Positions 52,383 to 60,623 of a DNA stretch of 64,000 nt are shown here, in pieces. The DNA is taken from assembly GCA_048264125.1 (NCBI GenBank), contig JBLXDM010000001.1:434001-498000 (forward strand). Reading direction: 5' to 3'. The notes under the pieces were generated by a model. That model ran no database searches. It was not told the origin of the DNA and was given only the letters and a program-made list of their open reading frames with translations. The position numbers were made by a program, and so were the translations under genes. This DNA comes from M1-B18 sp048264125 (GTDB lineage Bacteria; Bacillota; Clostridia; Peptostreptococcales; Natronincolaceae). Every line of letters starts with the position of its first letter. Position 1 is the stretch's first letter.

Positions 52383-52430
52383 GAATTGATTGTATGCAAT
52401 TAATTTATCATATCTTTGATTGGTTGTCAA
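52383..52430 (-). promoter_or_regulatory. Promoter and probable operator of the OhrR-like gene
   Basis: Minus-strand TTGACA (52425-52430), 17-nt spacer, TAAATT (52402-52407), with the imperfect AT-rich palindrome ATTAATTGCATACAATCAATT covering the transcription start; its AATTG half-sites resemble OhrR boxes. Confidence 0.6.
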
Positions 52431-52452
52431 CAATGGAATAAAAATTATAAGG

Positions 52453-53247
52453 CTATCTTAATAAATATTCCTCTAAGGTTATATTTGCTTCGTATATTTC
52501 CTTTGCAGCAGCCCTTTCAACATAACGTAAGTGCCATGGCTCATAGCTATAGCCTGTGATATCCTCATTTCCTTTTTTGTATCGAATAATAAAGCCGTAC
52601 TCATGGGCATTTTCTGCTAGCCATATGCCCTCCACAGTGGAACCAAAGTCTTCGGATAGCGACATGCCTGCACTTTGACTGGTAACGTCCATTGCCAAGC
52701 CGGTTTGATGCTCGCTATGCCCCGGCTTTGCACTTATCTTGTCGGCTTCCTCTTGACCAAGCTTTTGCACATGCCCATTGTATACAGTCTGCTGTCTGTT
52801 ATAGGACCTATAGCCGGATACAGCATATAGCTCTATCCCTTCCTTTGAAGCAGCATTAAATAATTCCTCTAGAGCCTTAGCTGCCTCATATTGCATATTT
52901 TGCTTTTCATGGGGGCCGGTAAAGCTGAAATTAACACTAGGGACAGTTAGGTCCTTTGGGACATAATCAGAAGGCAAGCTATTGCCTTTATTAACTAAAA
53001 TTAGAGGACTGTCGGTATCGTTATTGCTATCAGGCAGCTCCTCCTTAGAGGGTATAGGTAAGGTACTAGGCGTTTTGGCTTCAGCTTCCTTTATCAAGCT
53101 TTCCTTTTCAATAATAATCTCCTCCCTTTGAGTCTCTCCATAAGCGTTTTCAATGGGGCCGGCATTAGCCCTATTGTTGATAAAACCCTTAAAGGCAAAT
53201 AGTGATACGCATATTACCGGTAATACTACTAATTTATGCAGCTTCAT
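52453..53247 (-). CDS. VanY-type D-alanyl-D-alanine carboxypeptidase (M15B)
   Basis: 264 aa. Signal/anchor segment (LVVLPVICVSLFAFKGF), Ser/Thr/Pro-rich linker, then a zinc carboxypeptidase domain with GHSEHQTGLAMDVT (zinc His and Asp) and YEPWHLRYV (catalytic Glu and third zinc His). Trims D-Ala from peptidoglycan stem peptides. I use ATG 53247 after AAGGAGG. A response regulator/kinase pair is divergent, reminiscent of vanRS-vanY, but no vanH/A/X is near. Confidence 0.9.
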   Translation of the reverse strand: MKLHKLVVLPVICVSLFAFKGFINNRANAGPIENAYGETQREEIIIEKESLIKEAEAKTPSTLPIPSKEELPDSNNDTDSPLILVNKGNSLPSDYVPKDLTVPSVNFSFTGPHEKQNMQYEAAKALEELFNAASKEGIELYAVSGYRSYNRQQTVYNGHVQKLGQEEADKISAKPGHSEHQTGLAMDVTSQSAGMSLSEDFGSTVEGIWLAENAHEYGFIIRYKKGNEDITGYSYEPWHLRYVERAAAKEIYEANITLEEYLLR

Positions 53248-53441
53248 TAAATATTCCTCCTTTGTTTTTAAATTACGAGGCCACTTTGTCCTCAAAGACA
53301 AGTATAGTAGCTGAATGTATCAAAGCCCCTTGTGTTTTTATCGAATTATTAAATAACTTGTATCTAATTTGTAAATAATGTGGTTATTGGATTACATAGA
53401 GACAAGAAATAGGCTATTATAAGGGGGAGGGAGGTATCGGT

Positions 53442-54137
53442 ATGCATAATAAAAAAATACTCATTATTGAAGATGAAAAGGCGATTTCTGACCTCATCGC
53501 ATACTCCTTGGGCAAGGAGGGCTATATCACAAGGGTGAGGGATACAGGCGGAGAGGGTCTTAAGGAAATAATAGAGTTTAATCCTGATTTGATCATTTTG
53601 GATTTAATGCTGCCCGACATGAGCGGCTTTGATGTTTGTAAGGCAATTACAAAAAGCCATATCATACCAATAATCATGCTAACGGCAAAATCAGACACCA
53701 TAGACAGGATTTTAGGTATGGAGCTGGGGGCAGATGATTATATTACAAAGCCCTTTGACATAAGAGAGGTTATAGCAAGGATGAAAGCGGTTTTTCGTAG
53801 AATTGAGTTAACTAATGAGTCGGCTATAGTCAGTGATGGAGAAGGAATTAAAATAGGGGCAGATATAGAGCTTTTGAAGGAGAGCCATGAGGTATACAAG
53901 GGACATAAAAGGGTGGATTTGACAAACAAGGAATATGAGCTGCTGGTTTTCTTAGCTGAAAATAAAGGTAAGGTCTTTACACGAGGAGATTTGTTGGATC
54001 GAGTATGGGGCTTTGAATTTGCAGGTGACACTAGAACCGTAGACATCCATGTTCAGCGCCTCAGAAAAAAGCTGGATGATTTTAAAAGTAATTCAATTAT
54101 TGAGACTGTATTTGGGGTTGGCTATAAAATAATGTAA
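53442..54137 (+). CDS. OmpR/PhoB-type response regulator
   Basis: 231 aa. Receiver with acidic pair DEKAISDLIAY, phosphoacceptor Asp in NPDLIILDLMLPDMSG (about residue 53), Thr in MLTAKSD and Lys in YITKPFD. The C-terminal winged helix (VDLTNKEYELLVFLAENKGK ... GDTRTVDIHVQRLRKKL) binds DNA. Ribosome site GGGAGGGAGGT. Divergent from the VanY-like gene and followed by its kinase, so it likely controls envelope genes. Confidence 0.95.
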   Translation: MHNKKILIIEDEKAISDLIAYSLGKEGYITRVRDTGGEGLKEIIEFNPDLIILDLMLPDMSGFDVCKAITKSHIIPIIMLTAKSDTIDRILGMELGADDYITKPFDIREVIARMKAVFRRIELTNESAIVSDGEGIKIGADIELLKESHEVYKGHKRVDLTNKEYELLVFLAENKGKVFTRGDLLDRVWGFEFAGDTRTVDIHVQRLRKKLDDFKSNSIIETVFGVGYKIM

Positions 54138-54151
54138 AGAGGACAATGCCT

Positions 54152-55606
54152 ATGAGATATTCACTGCAAAACAAAATATTAATTCCCTTTTCTATAGTGA
54201 TCTTTCTTGGTTTAGCATCATTGCTATTCGTTTCTTACAATATAAACAATCAAAACACCTTAAAGATAATCGAAGGGGATATGATCGGTATTCGAAAAAA
54301 TCTGGATTTATATCTAAGACAATACTTCCTTTTGAATAATCTTGAACTGAACAAGCTCTCTATAGAATCGGAGGCAGAAAAAATCTCTAGGGAGTTAAGT
54401 CCACAAATAGGTGCAAGCGTTGAAATATATGGCTTTGATGCTTCAGTAGAGGAGCCTTTGGCCCACATGCCTGTAGCTGCCAATGAAGACTTTATCAGGG
54501 CTAAGGGGGGAGAAACGGCCTATTCTATCATGCATGTGGGGGACAAGGTTTTGGTTAGTCTCTCATATCCCTTAGAGATTAATAGCAGCATGATAGGAAT
54601 AATAAGGAGCACAAAGGATTATACAGAGCAGTATGACTATAATAGGAGCTTTAAAAACATTATAAACATCTTTGCAATTATTATTTTTATACTAATATTT
54701 ATTACGGCATACCTTTTGTCTAGACAGCTAACCAAACCAATAAACCAGCTGATAAAGGGCTCCGATCAAATATCTGATGGGGATTTTGAACTGGCTTTTA
54801 ACATTAGTTCTCAGGACGAAATAGGGCAGCTGGCACAGCGATTTGGAATAATGGCGAAGCGAATAAAGGAGCAGATAGAAATAATTAAGAGGGATAGAGA
54901 TGCCTTAAAGGAGCTTCAGTCCCAAAGCAAGACCTTCTTTGATAATGTAACCCATGAGCTAAAAACCCCACTTACCACTATTATGGGATATGCACAGGTG
55001 ATGCGGGATAATGGTTTTACAGATAAGGCATTTTTTGATAAGGGGACCACCTATATTATCAATGAAAGTGAACGATTAAATCAGCTGGTTGCAGAAATCC
55101 TAGAGATTTCAAAGAGTAGTACCCTAGCGTTTAATTATACCTTTGAAATTGTAGATTTGAAGGAGATAATTGAAGCAACCTGTGAGGAAATGAAGATAAA
55201 AGCGAGAAGATATAATATTGATATTTGTCATAGCCTTAGGGGAGATTTAATAATGAGAGGCGATAAAAACAAGCTTAAGGAGCTGTTGATAAACCTATTG
55301 GATAATTCCATTAAATATGGAGATGTCAATTCTGTTATCGAAGTAGCTGCCTACCGGGAGAAGACAGAAATCATTATGATTGTTAAAGATAAAGGTGAAG
55401 GGATAGCAGACGAGAACATACCTAAAGTATTTGAACCCTTTTACAGAGTGCCGGGAATTAATAAAAAGGAAAAGGGGAGTGCAGGCTTGGGTTTGGCAAT
55501 CGTAATGGATATTGTAGAAAAGCATGATGCTTCGATCGCTGTTAAAAGCAAGCAGGGGGAAGGAACAGAGGTGAAGGTAATATTTCAGGGTGAAGAGTAT
55601 GCATAG
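54152..55606 (+). CDS. Sensor histidine kinase
   Basis: 484 aa. Two membrane helices (about residues 10-30 and 165-188) flank an external sensor domain; HAMP (LTKPINQLIKGSDQISDGDF), dimerisation/H-box FDNVTHELKTPLTTIMGYAQ (His near residue 267) and ATPase N, G1 and G2 boxes (LLDNSIKYGD, DKGEGIAD, GSAGLGLAIV) follow. Partner of the preceding regulator. I use ATG 54152 because AGAGGA is 8 nt away; ATG 54146 is too close. The stop overlaps the next gene by 8 bases. Confidence 0.95.
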   Translation: MRYSLQNKILIPFSIVIFLGLASLLFVSYNINNQNTLKIIEGDMIGIRKNLDLYLRQYFLLNNLELNKLSIESEAEKISRELSPQIGASVEIYGFDASVEEPLAHMPVAANEDFIRAKGGETAYSIMHVGDKVLVSLSYPLEINSSMIGIIRSTKDYTEQYDYNRSFKNIINIFAIIIFILIFITAYLLSRQLTKPINQLIKGSDQISDGDFELAFNISSQDEIGQLAQRFGIMAKRIKEQIEIIKRDRDALKELQSQSKTFFDNVTHELKTPLTTIMGYAQVMRDNGFTDKAFFDKGTTYIINESERLNQLVAEILEISKSSTLAFNYTFEIVDLKEIIEATCEEMKIKARRYNIDICHSLRGDLIMRGDKNKLKELLINLLDNSIKYGDVNSVIEVAAYREKTEIIMIVKDKGEGIADENIPKVFEPFYRVPGINKKEKGSAGLGLAIVMDIVEKHDASIAVKSKQGEGTEVKVIFQGEEYA

Positions 55607-56738
55607 GGGTCGATATAAGAACAATATAATCCTAATTTCTATTTTGGGGCTTTTTATTTTAGCCTTCTATGCTCTTAGCAATCTTTTTATGCTCAATAAT
55701 GAAAGGCCTAAAACCATTGTTTTGGAGGAGGGTTTATTCGATGAAGGCATAAAGAATGAATTAAACATACCTAGGGTTGAAGGTATCGATCTATATGATA
55801 TCGGTGATGTTGCATGGACGTATTCTTTTATAGATAATTCAAGGGTGTTTTATAGTACAATTAAGACGTCCAATGGTGAAAATAATCGTGTTGCTAAATT
55901 AGTTAACTTTAATAATGGCGACACAATAGCAGAGTTTGATTATAAAAATGCCCTTGATCATGTCATATCGAATAGCGGAAAGCTTCTTATGTATTCTGTT
56001 CCAGTGGCAGGAACCTCTTTTGTAAGGACATATATATTGGATATTCAAGAAAATAAGATTATAAATGATTTTGAGGGTGGCGGTATGGGCTTTATACCGA
56101 ATGAAGAAGGTGTAATTCTCATGAGGGAAGAAAGTTTATACCTAAGAGACCTGAAGACCTCCCAAGAGAGATTTCTTTTTAAATTAGATGAAATTCCTCA
56201 AGATGAGGATATTATATTTAAAATAACCACCGATCGTATATACAAATCCATTAGCTTTCAGTTTTCAGCTGATGGTTACTCTATATATTTTCTCACTCCC
56301 CATAAGGAGGGCAATGCAATATATAGGTTAAACCTAGAGGAGCCAAACAAGCTTGAGGCTTTAGTGACAGGCAATATTTTTGCGTTTAATCTGTTGAATA
56401 ATAGGAGCCTTTTGATAATGGGAAAAATTGATGATGAAAATGGTATATTTATATACAGTACTGAAGGGAAGCGGGATAAAGCGATTATCAAAGGAGCAGT
56501 GATTAAATACGATATTACCGCAGATGGTAGATTAGCATATATTCTTCGAGATGATAAGGGGATCTACGAGCTTCATATAGCCTATTATGATGGTGACAAG
56601 GTAAAGGCTGATGAAGTAATATATATCGATACAAGGTATGTTGCCTTTTTAGGCTGGAGCAAAACAGACAATACCCTTTTCTATACGATTGATAGCTTAA
56701 AGGGCACTGAAATATTAAGATTTAGGTTTAGTAGATGA
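55599..56738 (+). CDS. Membrane-anchored beta-propeller-like protein
   Basis: 379 aa. N-terminal single helix (IILISILGLFILAFYALSNL) followed by an external domain of repeated short WD/TolB-like blades (ISFQFSADGYSIYFLTPH, KYDITADGRLAYILRDDKGI, LGWSKTDNTLFYTIDSLKG). Its ATG overlaps the kinase gene, so it is translationally coupled and may feed signal or ligand to the kinase. A soluble beta-propeller family assignment is by pattern only. Confidence 0.72.
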   Translation: MHRGRYKNNIILISILGLFILAFYALSNLFMLNNERPKTIVLEEGLFDEGIKNELNIPRVEGIDLYDIGDVAWTYSFIDNSRVFYSTIKTSNGENNRVAKLVNFNNGDTIAEFDYKNALDHVISNSGKLLMYSVPVAGTSFVRTYILDIQENKIINDFEGGGMGFIPNEEGVILMREESLYLRDLKTSQERFLFKLDEIPQDEDIIFKITTDRIYKSISFQFSADGYSIYFLTPHKEGNAIYRLNLEEPNKLEALVTGNIFAFNLLNNRSLLIMGKIDDENGIFIYSTEGKRDKAIIKGAVIKYDITADGRLAYILRDDKGIYELHIAYYDGDKVKADEVIYIDTRYVAFLGWSKTDNTLFYTIDSLKGTEILRFRFSR

Positions 56739-56810
56739 TAAGCAGTTAAATGAATAGGCACTTTTTATGCAGCGACACATAATATGGAACTGCAAAAGGG
56801 GGTGGAACAT

Positions 56811-57212
56811 GTGGCACAGATTAACAACACATGGGGAAATTATAGCTTAGATTATTTCCTTTTTCCTAGTCAGCATTTAGATTTATTCAACCAGCATATG
56901 GAAAAATATGGTGGAATGACGGATAGTCAAATATACAATGAAATTAATGCTGTTAAAGACCAGGTTTCATCAGAGGTTGTAAGACAGCATATGACAAACC
57001 TAGACGCCATAGCCCAAATGCAGGGCTTTGTGGATAATCACACTAGACAAAGAATAGCTAGAACAAAGGAAATACTAGCCTCAAGCTCAGGGTCCAATGC
57101 AAGCCAAAGGGTAGAAACACAGTTTTTTGGTGGTTCAAGCCTGCTGCTGTGGTTTTTATTACTGGTTAGCATCTGGAGAAGGCCCTTGGGAGGCTATGGC
57201 TGGTTCTGGTAG
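56811..57212 (+). CDS. Hypothetical protein with C-terminal membrane helix (133 aa)
   Basis: Starts at GTG 56811 with AAAGGGGGTGG upstream; the longer frame from ATG 56784 contains that ribosome site. The first 100 residues are polar and helical (QHLDLFNQHMEKYGGMTDSQ; HTRQRIARTKEILASSSG), and the end is a hydrophobic helix (SSLLLWFLLLVSIW) plus a Gly/Trp-rich tail. No family recognised. Followed by a terminator. Confidence 0.6.
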   Translation: MAQINNTWGNYSLDYFLFPSQHLDLFNQHMEKYGGMTDSQIYNEINAVKDQVSSEVVRQHMTNLDAIAQMQGFVDNHTRQRIARTKEILASSSGSNASQRVETQFFGGSSLLLWFLLLVSIWRRPLGGYGWFW

Positions 57213-57215
57213 AAA

Positions 57216-57252
57216 TTAATTGAGCCAAGGCATTTTCCTTGGCTCAATTTTA
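57216..57252. terminator. Intrinsic terminator between convergent genes
   Basis: AATTGAGCCAAGG-cattttC-CTTGGCTCAATTTT, symmetric and usable from both sides. Confidence 0.85.
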
Positions 57253-57256
57253 TATT

Positions 57257-58078
57257 CTAGCCGACACCATTATTGGGATCGAAGTCCACTAGTGGAAGCG
57301 CATCTAATTCATAGCTGGTGGTATCAAAAATGCTTTCATCGCTATTTAAATATCTAAATTCGTATAAATGAGTTTGAATTAATACAGGCTCTCCAGCTAT
57401 ATCTGAATAAATCTCCTTTTTTACGGGTAAGCCGGTTGATATATCTATATAAACTGATTCTTTTATGTTGATATTTCTGACAACATCACTTTTAATAAGC
57501 TGCTTCTTTGAGGACTCCAATATAGGCTTGCTTTCGACTGTCTGGTAGTTTTTTGTTTGAATTACATAGGCTTTACCATCATTATCATAAAGAATCCCCT
57601 CCTTTGACCATTCCTCAGAAGAATTGTATTCCTCCTTAATAGCACTAAGGTCGCTATGCTGCCTAACTAAAGAATGGTTATAGCTGGCGACCCTATCGGA
57701 ATAGGGAGTTATTGTGCCACTGATTGGATTGCCTGCCTCATCTTTAATGATGTGAATAAAGGTTTTTGCCCCATCTAAAGAATAGAAGCTGGTATTGGAT
57801 ACTTCGCCTGCAGAGGACATATAGCTTCTATCATTTCTCTTTTCCAGGGTGATTAAGTCAATCCATTGCTCATATGTAGCGCTTATCCTGCCATCAGGAA
57901 ATATATCGGTAGTTTTTGTGTATAGAATACCTGCTGCTTCTGTCTCATTTTCAATAGTAGCAGCAGCTATAGGCAGCACAGCCTCCTCGGCAGCTCTATC
58001 ATTAGAGCTGGCGCTGACCATAAAAGAACTAATAACCAATGATACTAGCAATATTGATGTAAAGATAACTTTTTTCAT
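57257..58078 (-). CDS. Secreted hypothetical protein (273 aa)
   Basis: Signal peptide (VIFTSILLVSLVISSFMVSA, cleavage near residue 24) followed by a beta-rich external domain of repeated two-stranded units (ISATYEQWIDLITLEKRNDR, VYIDISTGLPVKKEIYSD). It has features of extracellular lipid- or peptide-binding domains such as LolA-like folds, but no family is recognised. AAAGGAGAT ribosome site. It stands alone on the minus strand. Confidence 0.65.
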   Translation of the reverse strand: MKKVIFTSILLVSLVISSFMVSASSNDRAAEEAVLPIAAATIENETEAAGILYTKTTDIFPDGRISATYEQWIDLITLEKRNDRSYMSSAGEVSNTSFYSLDGAKTFIHIIKDEAGNPISGTITPYSDRVASYNHSLVRQHSDLSAIKEEYNSSEEWSKEGILYDNDGKAYVIQTKNYQTVESKPILESSKKQLIKSDVVRNINIKESVYIDISTGLPVKKEIYSDIAGEPVLIQTHLYEFRYLNSDESIFDTTSYELDALPLVDFDPNNGVG

Positions 58079-58449
58079 TATTTTATCTCCTTTATTTTGT
58101 ATTTTTGATATGGGATACTATAGATCTCTAAGTAGAGTTATAATTAAGCATCTGATCACCTCCAAATCCATAAAAATCCTTACACCTTCTATAGCCTAAT
58201 TATATAAGTCTGATGTTTCTAAGCTGACAAATATTGTATCTAATTTTTAAAAAGGTTGTAGCTAAAATGTAAACTCATATTCATAAAGCAATAAATAATA
58301 ATCAATAAATAATAAAGCAATAATACAATTCTATAAAGGCTCCTATTAATTAGGGAACAAATTCTAAGGCGTTACGTCTAATGCTATGAAGGTACTAGCT
58401 GACATATATAATTATCAAGCCTTCAAACTACTTAATAGGAGATGATGAA
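58079..58449. other. Intergenic region, 371 bp
   Basis: AT-rich. Contains an array of near-repeats around 58285-58325 (AAAGCAATAAATAATAA, AATCAATAAATAATAAAGC) and nothing I can name. A 7-codon frame at 58128-58151 on the minus strand has a strong GGAGGTGAT site but is too short to call. Confidence 0.4.
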
Positions 58450-59682
58450 ATGACGATATCGAGATTTAGAAAAGCCTGCATTGTAGGCGTATGTATAACA
58501 GCAGTATCTGCAGGTGCGGTTTTTGCAAATCAGCAGTATTTTGAAATTTTGCCCATAAGCAGTGTGGCGGTGAAGGCAGAGGATGGTGTGAGAATTTTAA
58601 TTGATGGACAACTGATTAAAACTGATGCAGTCCCTTTTATAGAAGCTGGCAGAACCTTGGTTCCAATAAGAGGAATTATGGAAAAAATCGGAGCTACCGT
58701 TGAATGGAATGCCGAGACTGAGACTGTAAGTGTTGAAGCAGGGCATATCACCCTAGAGCTTGTTATTGGACAGAAGGTGGCAAAGCTAACAAGAATAGTG
58801 GATGGTAAGGCTCAGCTTCAGGAGGTAACGCTGGATGTCGCCGCTAAATTGGTGGAGGGCAGAAGCTTTATTCCCCTGAGATTTATCGCAGAGGCCCTTG
58901 GTGCAGAGGTAGGCTGGGATGAAGCAAATAAAGTGGTTACAATAGATACGGCAGAGGATGAAATCATATTTGAAATCGAAAGGCCTATAAGCTATGAGGT
59001 AGTAAATACCATTAAGCTTGAGAATAAGGAATTAGAAAAATGGTATAATGAAAAGCACAAGCAGCAGGGTATTCATAGCTATACCGATGGTAAATGGCAT
59101 TATGTCCTAGTAGCAGGAGGCGAACAGAACACCGGTGGATATAGCATGGAGATAAACAGCATGACTTTGGTTTCAAAGGCCATTGCCTATGTAGATGCTA
59201 CGTTAATAACACCGGGCAAGGAGGCAATAGTCACACAGGCCTTTACTTATCCCAACCTATTAATTAGATTTGAGGGTGAGGCGGATATAGAAATCCAAGG
59301 AGATATAAATGAAATATCTCAGGACGATGTCATAGTCGGCGAGATAGGGCCCTCTCCTATAGAGCTTGGAAAGGCAATAGATATTGAGGCAGTTGTGGAA
59401 ATGAAGCTATACAGCCTTATGCAGAAGGAGCTAAAGACCTTCTCAAAGAGTGAAATAAAGGACATAATTACTAAGATCAACTCAAGCCCAACCTACGATG
59501 GTCCGGTATTAATGATGCTGGCGGGTAACAGTATAACCATTAAGCTGGCGGGTAAGGATACAATACAGCTAAGCAGCTATGGAAATGAAGAGCATGTGCT
59601 GGTAGGCGGTCAGATAGACGGTGAGAGCTTTGGGTATTGTGTGGTGAATAGTGAGATTGGAAGATTGCTTTTAGAGAAGTAA
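58450..59682 (+). CDS. Secreted stalk-domain protein with PrcB-like C-terminal domain
   Basis: 410 aa. Signal peptide (about residues 1-26), then two copper-amine-oxidase N-terminal-like stalk units (ILIDGQLIKTDAVPFIEAGR ... VPIRGIMEKIGATVEW; RSFIPLRFIAEALGAEVGW), a domain with HYVLVAGGEQNTGGYSMEI typical of the PrcB C-terminal fold, and a further C-terminal part. Stalk domains anchor or display cell-surface enzymes. GGAGATGATG ribosome site. The role is probably cell-wall or protease binding; inferred from domains. Confidence 0.82.
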   Translation: MTISRFRKACIVGVCITAVSAGAVFANQQYFEILPISSVAVKAEDGVRILIDGQLIKTDAVPFIEAGRTLVPIRGIMEKIGATVEWNAETETVSVEAGHITLELVIGQKVAKLTRIVDGKAQLQEVTLDVAAKLVEGRSFIPLRFIAEALGAEVGWDEANKVVTIDTAEDEIIFEIERPISYEVVNTIKLENKELEKWYNEKHKQQGIHSYTDGKWHYVLVAGGEQNTGGYSMEINSMTLVSKAIAYVDATLITPGKEAIVTQAFTYPNLLIRFEGEADIEIQGDINEISQDDVIVGEIGPSPIELGKAIDIEAVVEMKLYSLMQKELKTFSKSEIKDIITKINSSPTYDGPVLMMLAGNSITIKLAGKDTIQLSSYGNEEHVLVGGQIDGESFGYCVVNSEIGRLLLEK

Positions 59683-59734
59683 TATAAGATGGCTTTCAAG
59701 GCTAAGGATAAATGATATAATTACTCAAATTAAT

Positions 59735-59763
59735 CGGAGGAGCTCAAAATGCTCCTCTTTTTT
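59735..59763 (+). terminator. Intrinsic terminator after stalk-domain gene
   Basis: GGAGGAGC-tcaaaat-GCTCCTC followed by TTTTTTG. Confidence 0.8.
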
Positions 59764-59905
59764 GTTGTGATTAAATACAGCAATATGCACTAATTTCTTT
59801 TATTCCTAAACGCCATCGGAGTCAAGCTATTAAGCTTTTCCTCCGCCAAAACCCACACTCCTATGTGAGCATAAAGAAGCTTATTTGCCAGTTTAAATAA
59901 ATGAT

Positions 59906-59961
59906 TTGACAAAAACTATGGTAAGAATATATACTATAAACAAACCGACGTCGGTTTGTTT
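59906..59961 (+). promoter_or_regulatory. Autoregulated promoter with perfect 24-bp TetR operator
   Basis: TTGACA (59906-59911), 18-nt spacer, TATACT (59930-59935). Immediately downstream, covering the transcription start, is the perfect palindrome AAACAAACCGAC / GTCGGTTTGTTT (59938-59961), 19 bp before the TetR start codon. Confidence 0.85.
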
Positions 59962-59980
59962 ATAAAAGGAGGTACAATTT

Positions 59981-60604
59981 ATGCCTAAAACAATGAAAAA
60001 TCATAGTTTAAAAAAGAATGAATTGATAGAGCTTTCGGAAGTCCTATTTATGGAAAAGGGCTATGAGGCCACCAGCATCGAGGACATTCTAAAGGCTTCA
60101 GGACTTTCAAAGGGTGGCTTTTATCATTACTTTAAGTCAAAGGAAGAGGTACTGGTTGAGAGCATGAGGCGCTTTGCAGAAGATATGCTTCAGGAGCTGG
60201 AGCCTATTGTTGAAGCGGAAGGGTTGTCTGCCCTCGATAAGCTAAACAGATTTATGGAGAAAAAGGTAGAGCTTCAAAGCTCTAAGAAGGATCTGGCGAA
60301 GTACTTTATTATGCTGACTCAATCTGACTTTACCTATTATAGATATATTACCACTATAACAGAAATGTATATCAAGCCCTTTACAGCAATTATACAGCAG
60401 GGGGTTGATGAGGGAGTTTTCAAAGTAGAGTTCCCAAGAGAAACTGCTGACATATTATTGAGGGCTATAACCTCAGTGCCACAAAGCATTTATTATAGAG
60501 AATATCTTGATGATGAAGAGGCTGGAAAGAGGTATAAGGCATCTATAGAGGCTATTGCAGCTAGAACACTAGGAATTGACAAAAATACCTTGAGAATATT
60601 TTAA
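59981..60604 (+). CDS. TetR/AcrR-family repressor
   Basis: 207 aa. N-terminal HTH (ELIELSEVLFMEKGYEATSI then ILKASGLSKGGFYHYFKSKEEV) and a helical ligand domain with a C-terminal TetR_C-like end (YYREYLDDEEAGKRYKASIEAI). GGAGGT ribosome site. The operator overlaps its own promoter, so it represses itself and probably the downstream Rph-like and perhaps MATE genes. Confidence 0.93.
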   Translation: MPKTMKNHSLKKNELIELSEVLFMEKGYEATSIEDILKASGLSKGGFYHYFKSKEEVLVESMRRFAEDMLQELEPIVEAEGLSALDKLNRFMEKKVELQSSKKDLAKYFIMLTQSDFTYYRYITTITEMYIKPFTAIIQQGVDEGVFKVEFPRETADILLRAITSVPQSIYYREYLDDEEAGKRYKASIEAIAARTLGIDKNTLRIF

Positions 60605-60623
60605 AAAGAAGGGAGGCGCTATT

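Noticed and set aside
58128..58151. Seven-codon minus-strand frame behind a strong GGAGGTGAT
   Set aside because: Too short to call a gene; could be a leader peptide of the 57257-58078 gene, but no hairpin was found to support it.
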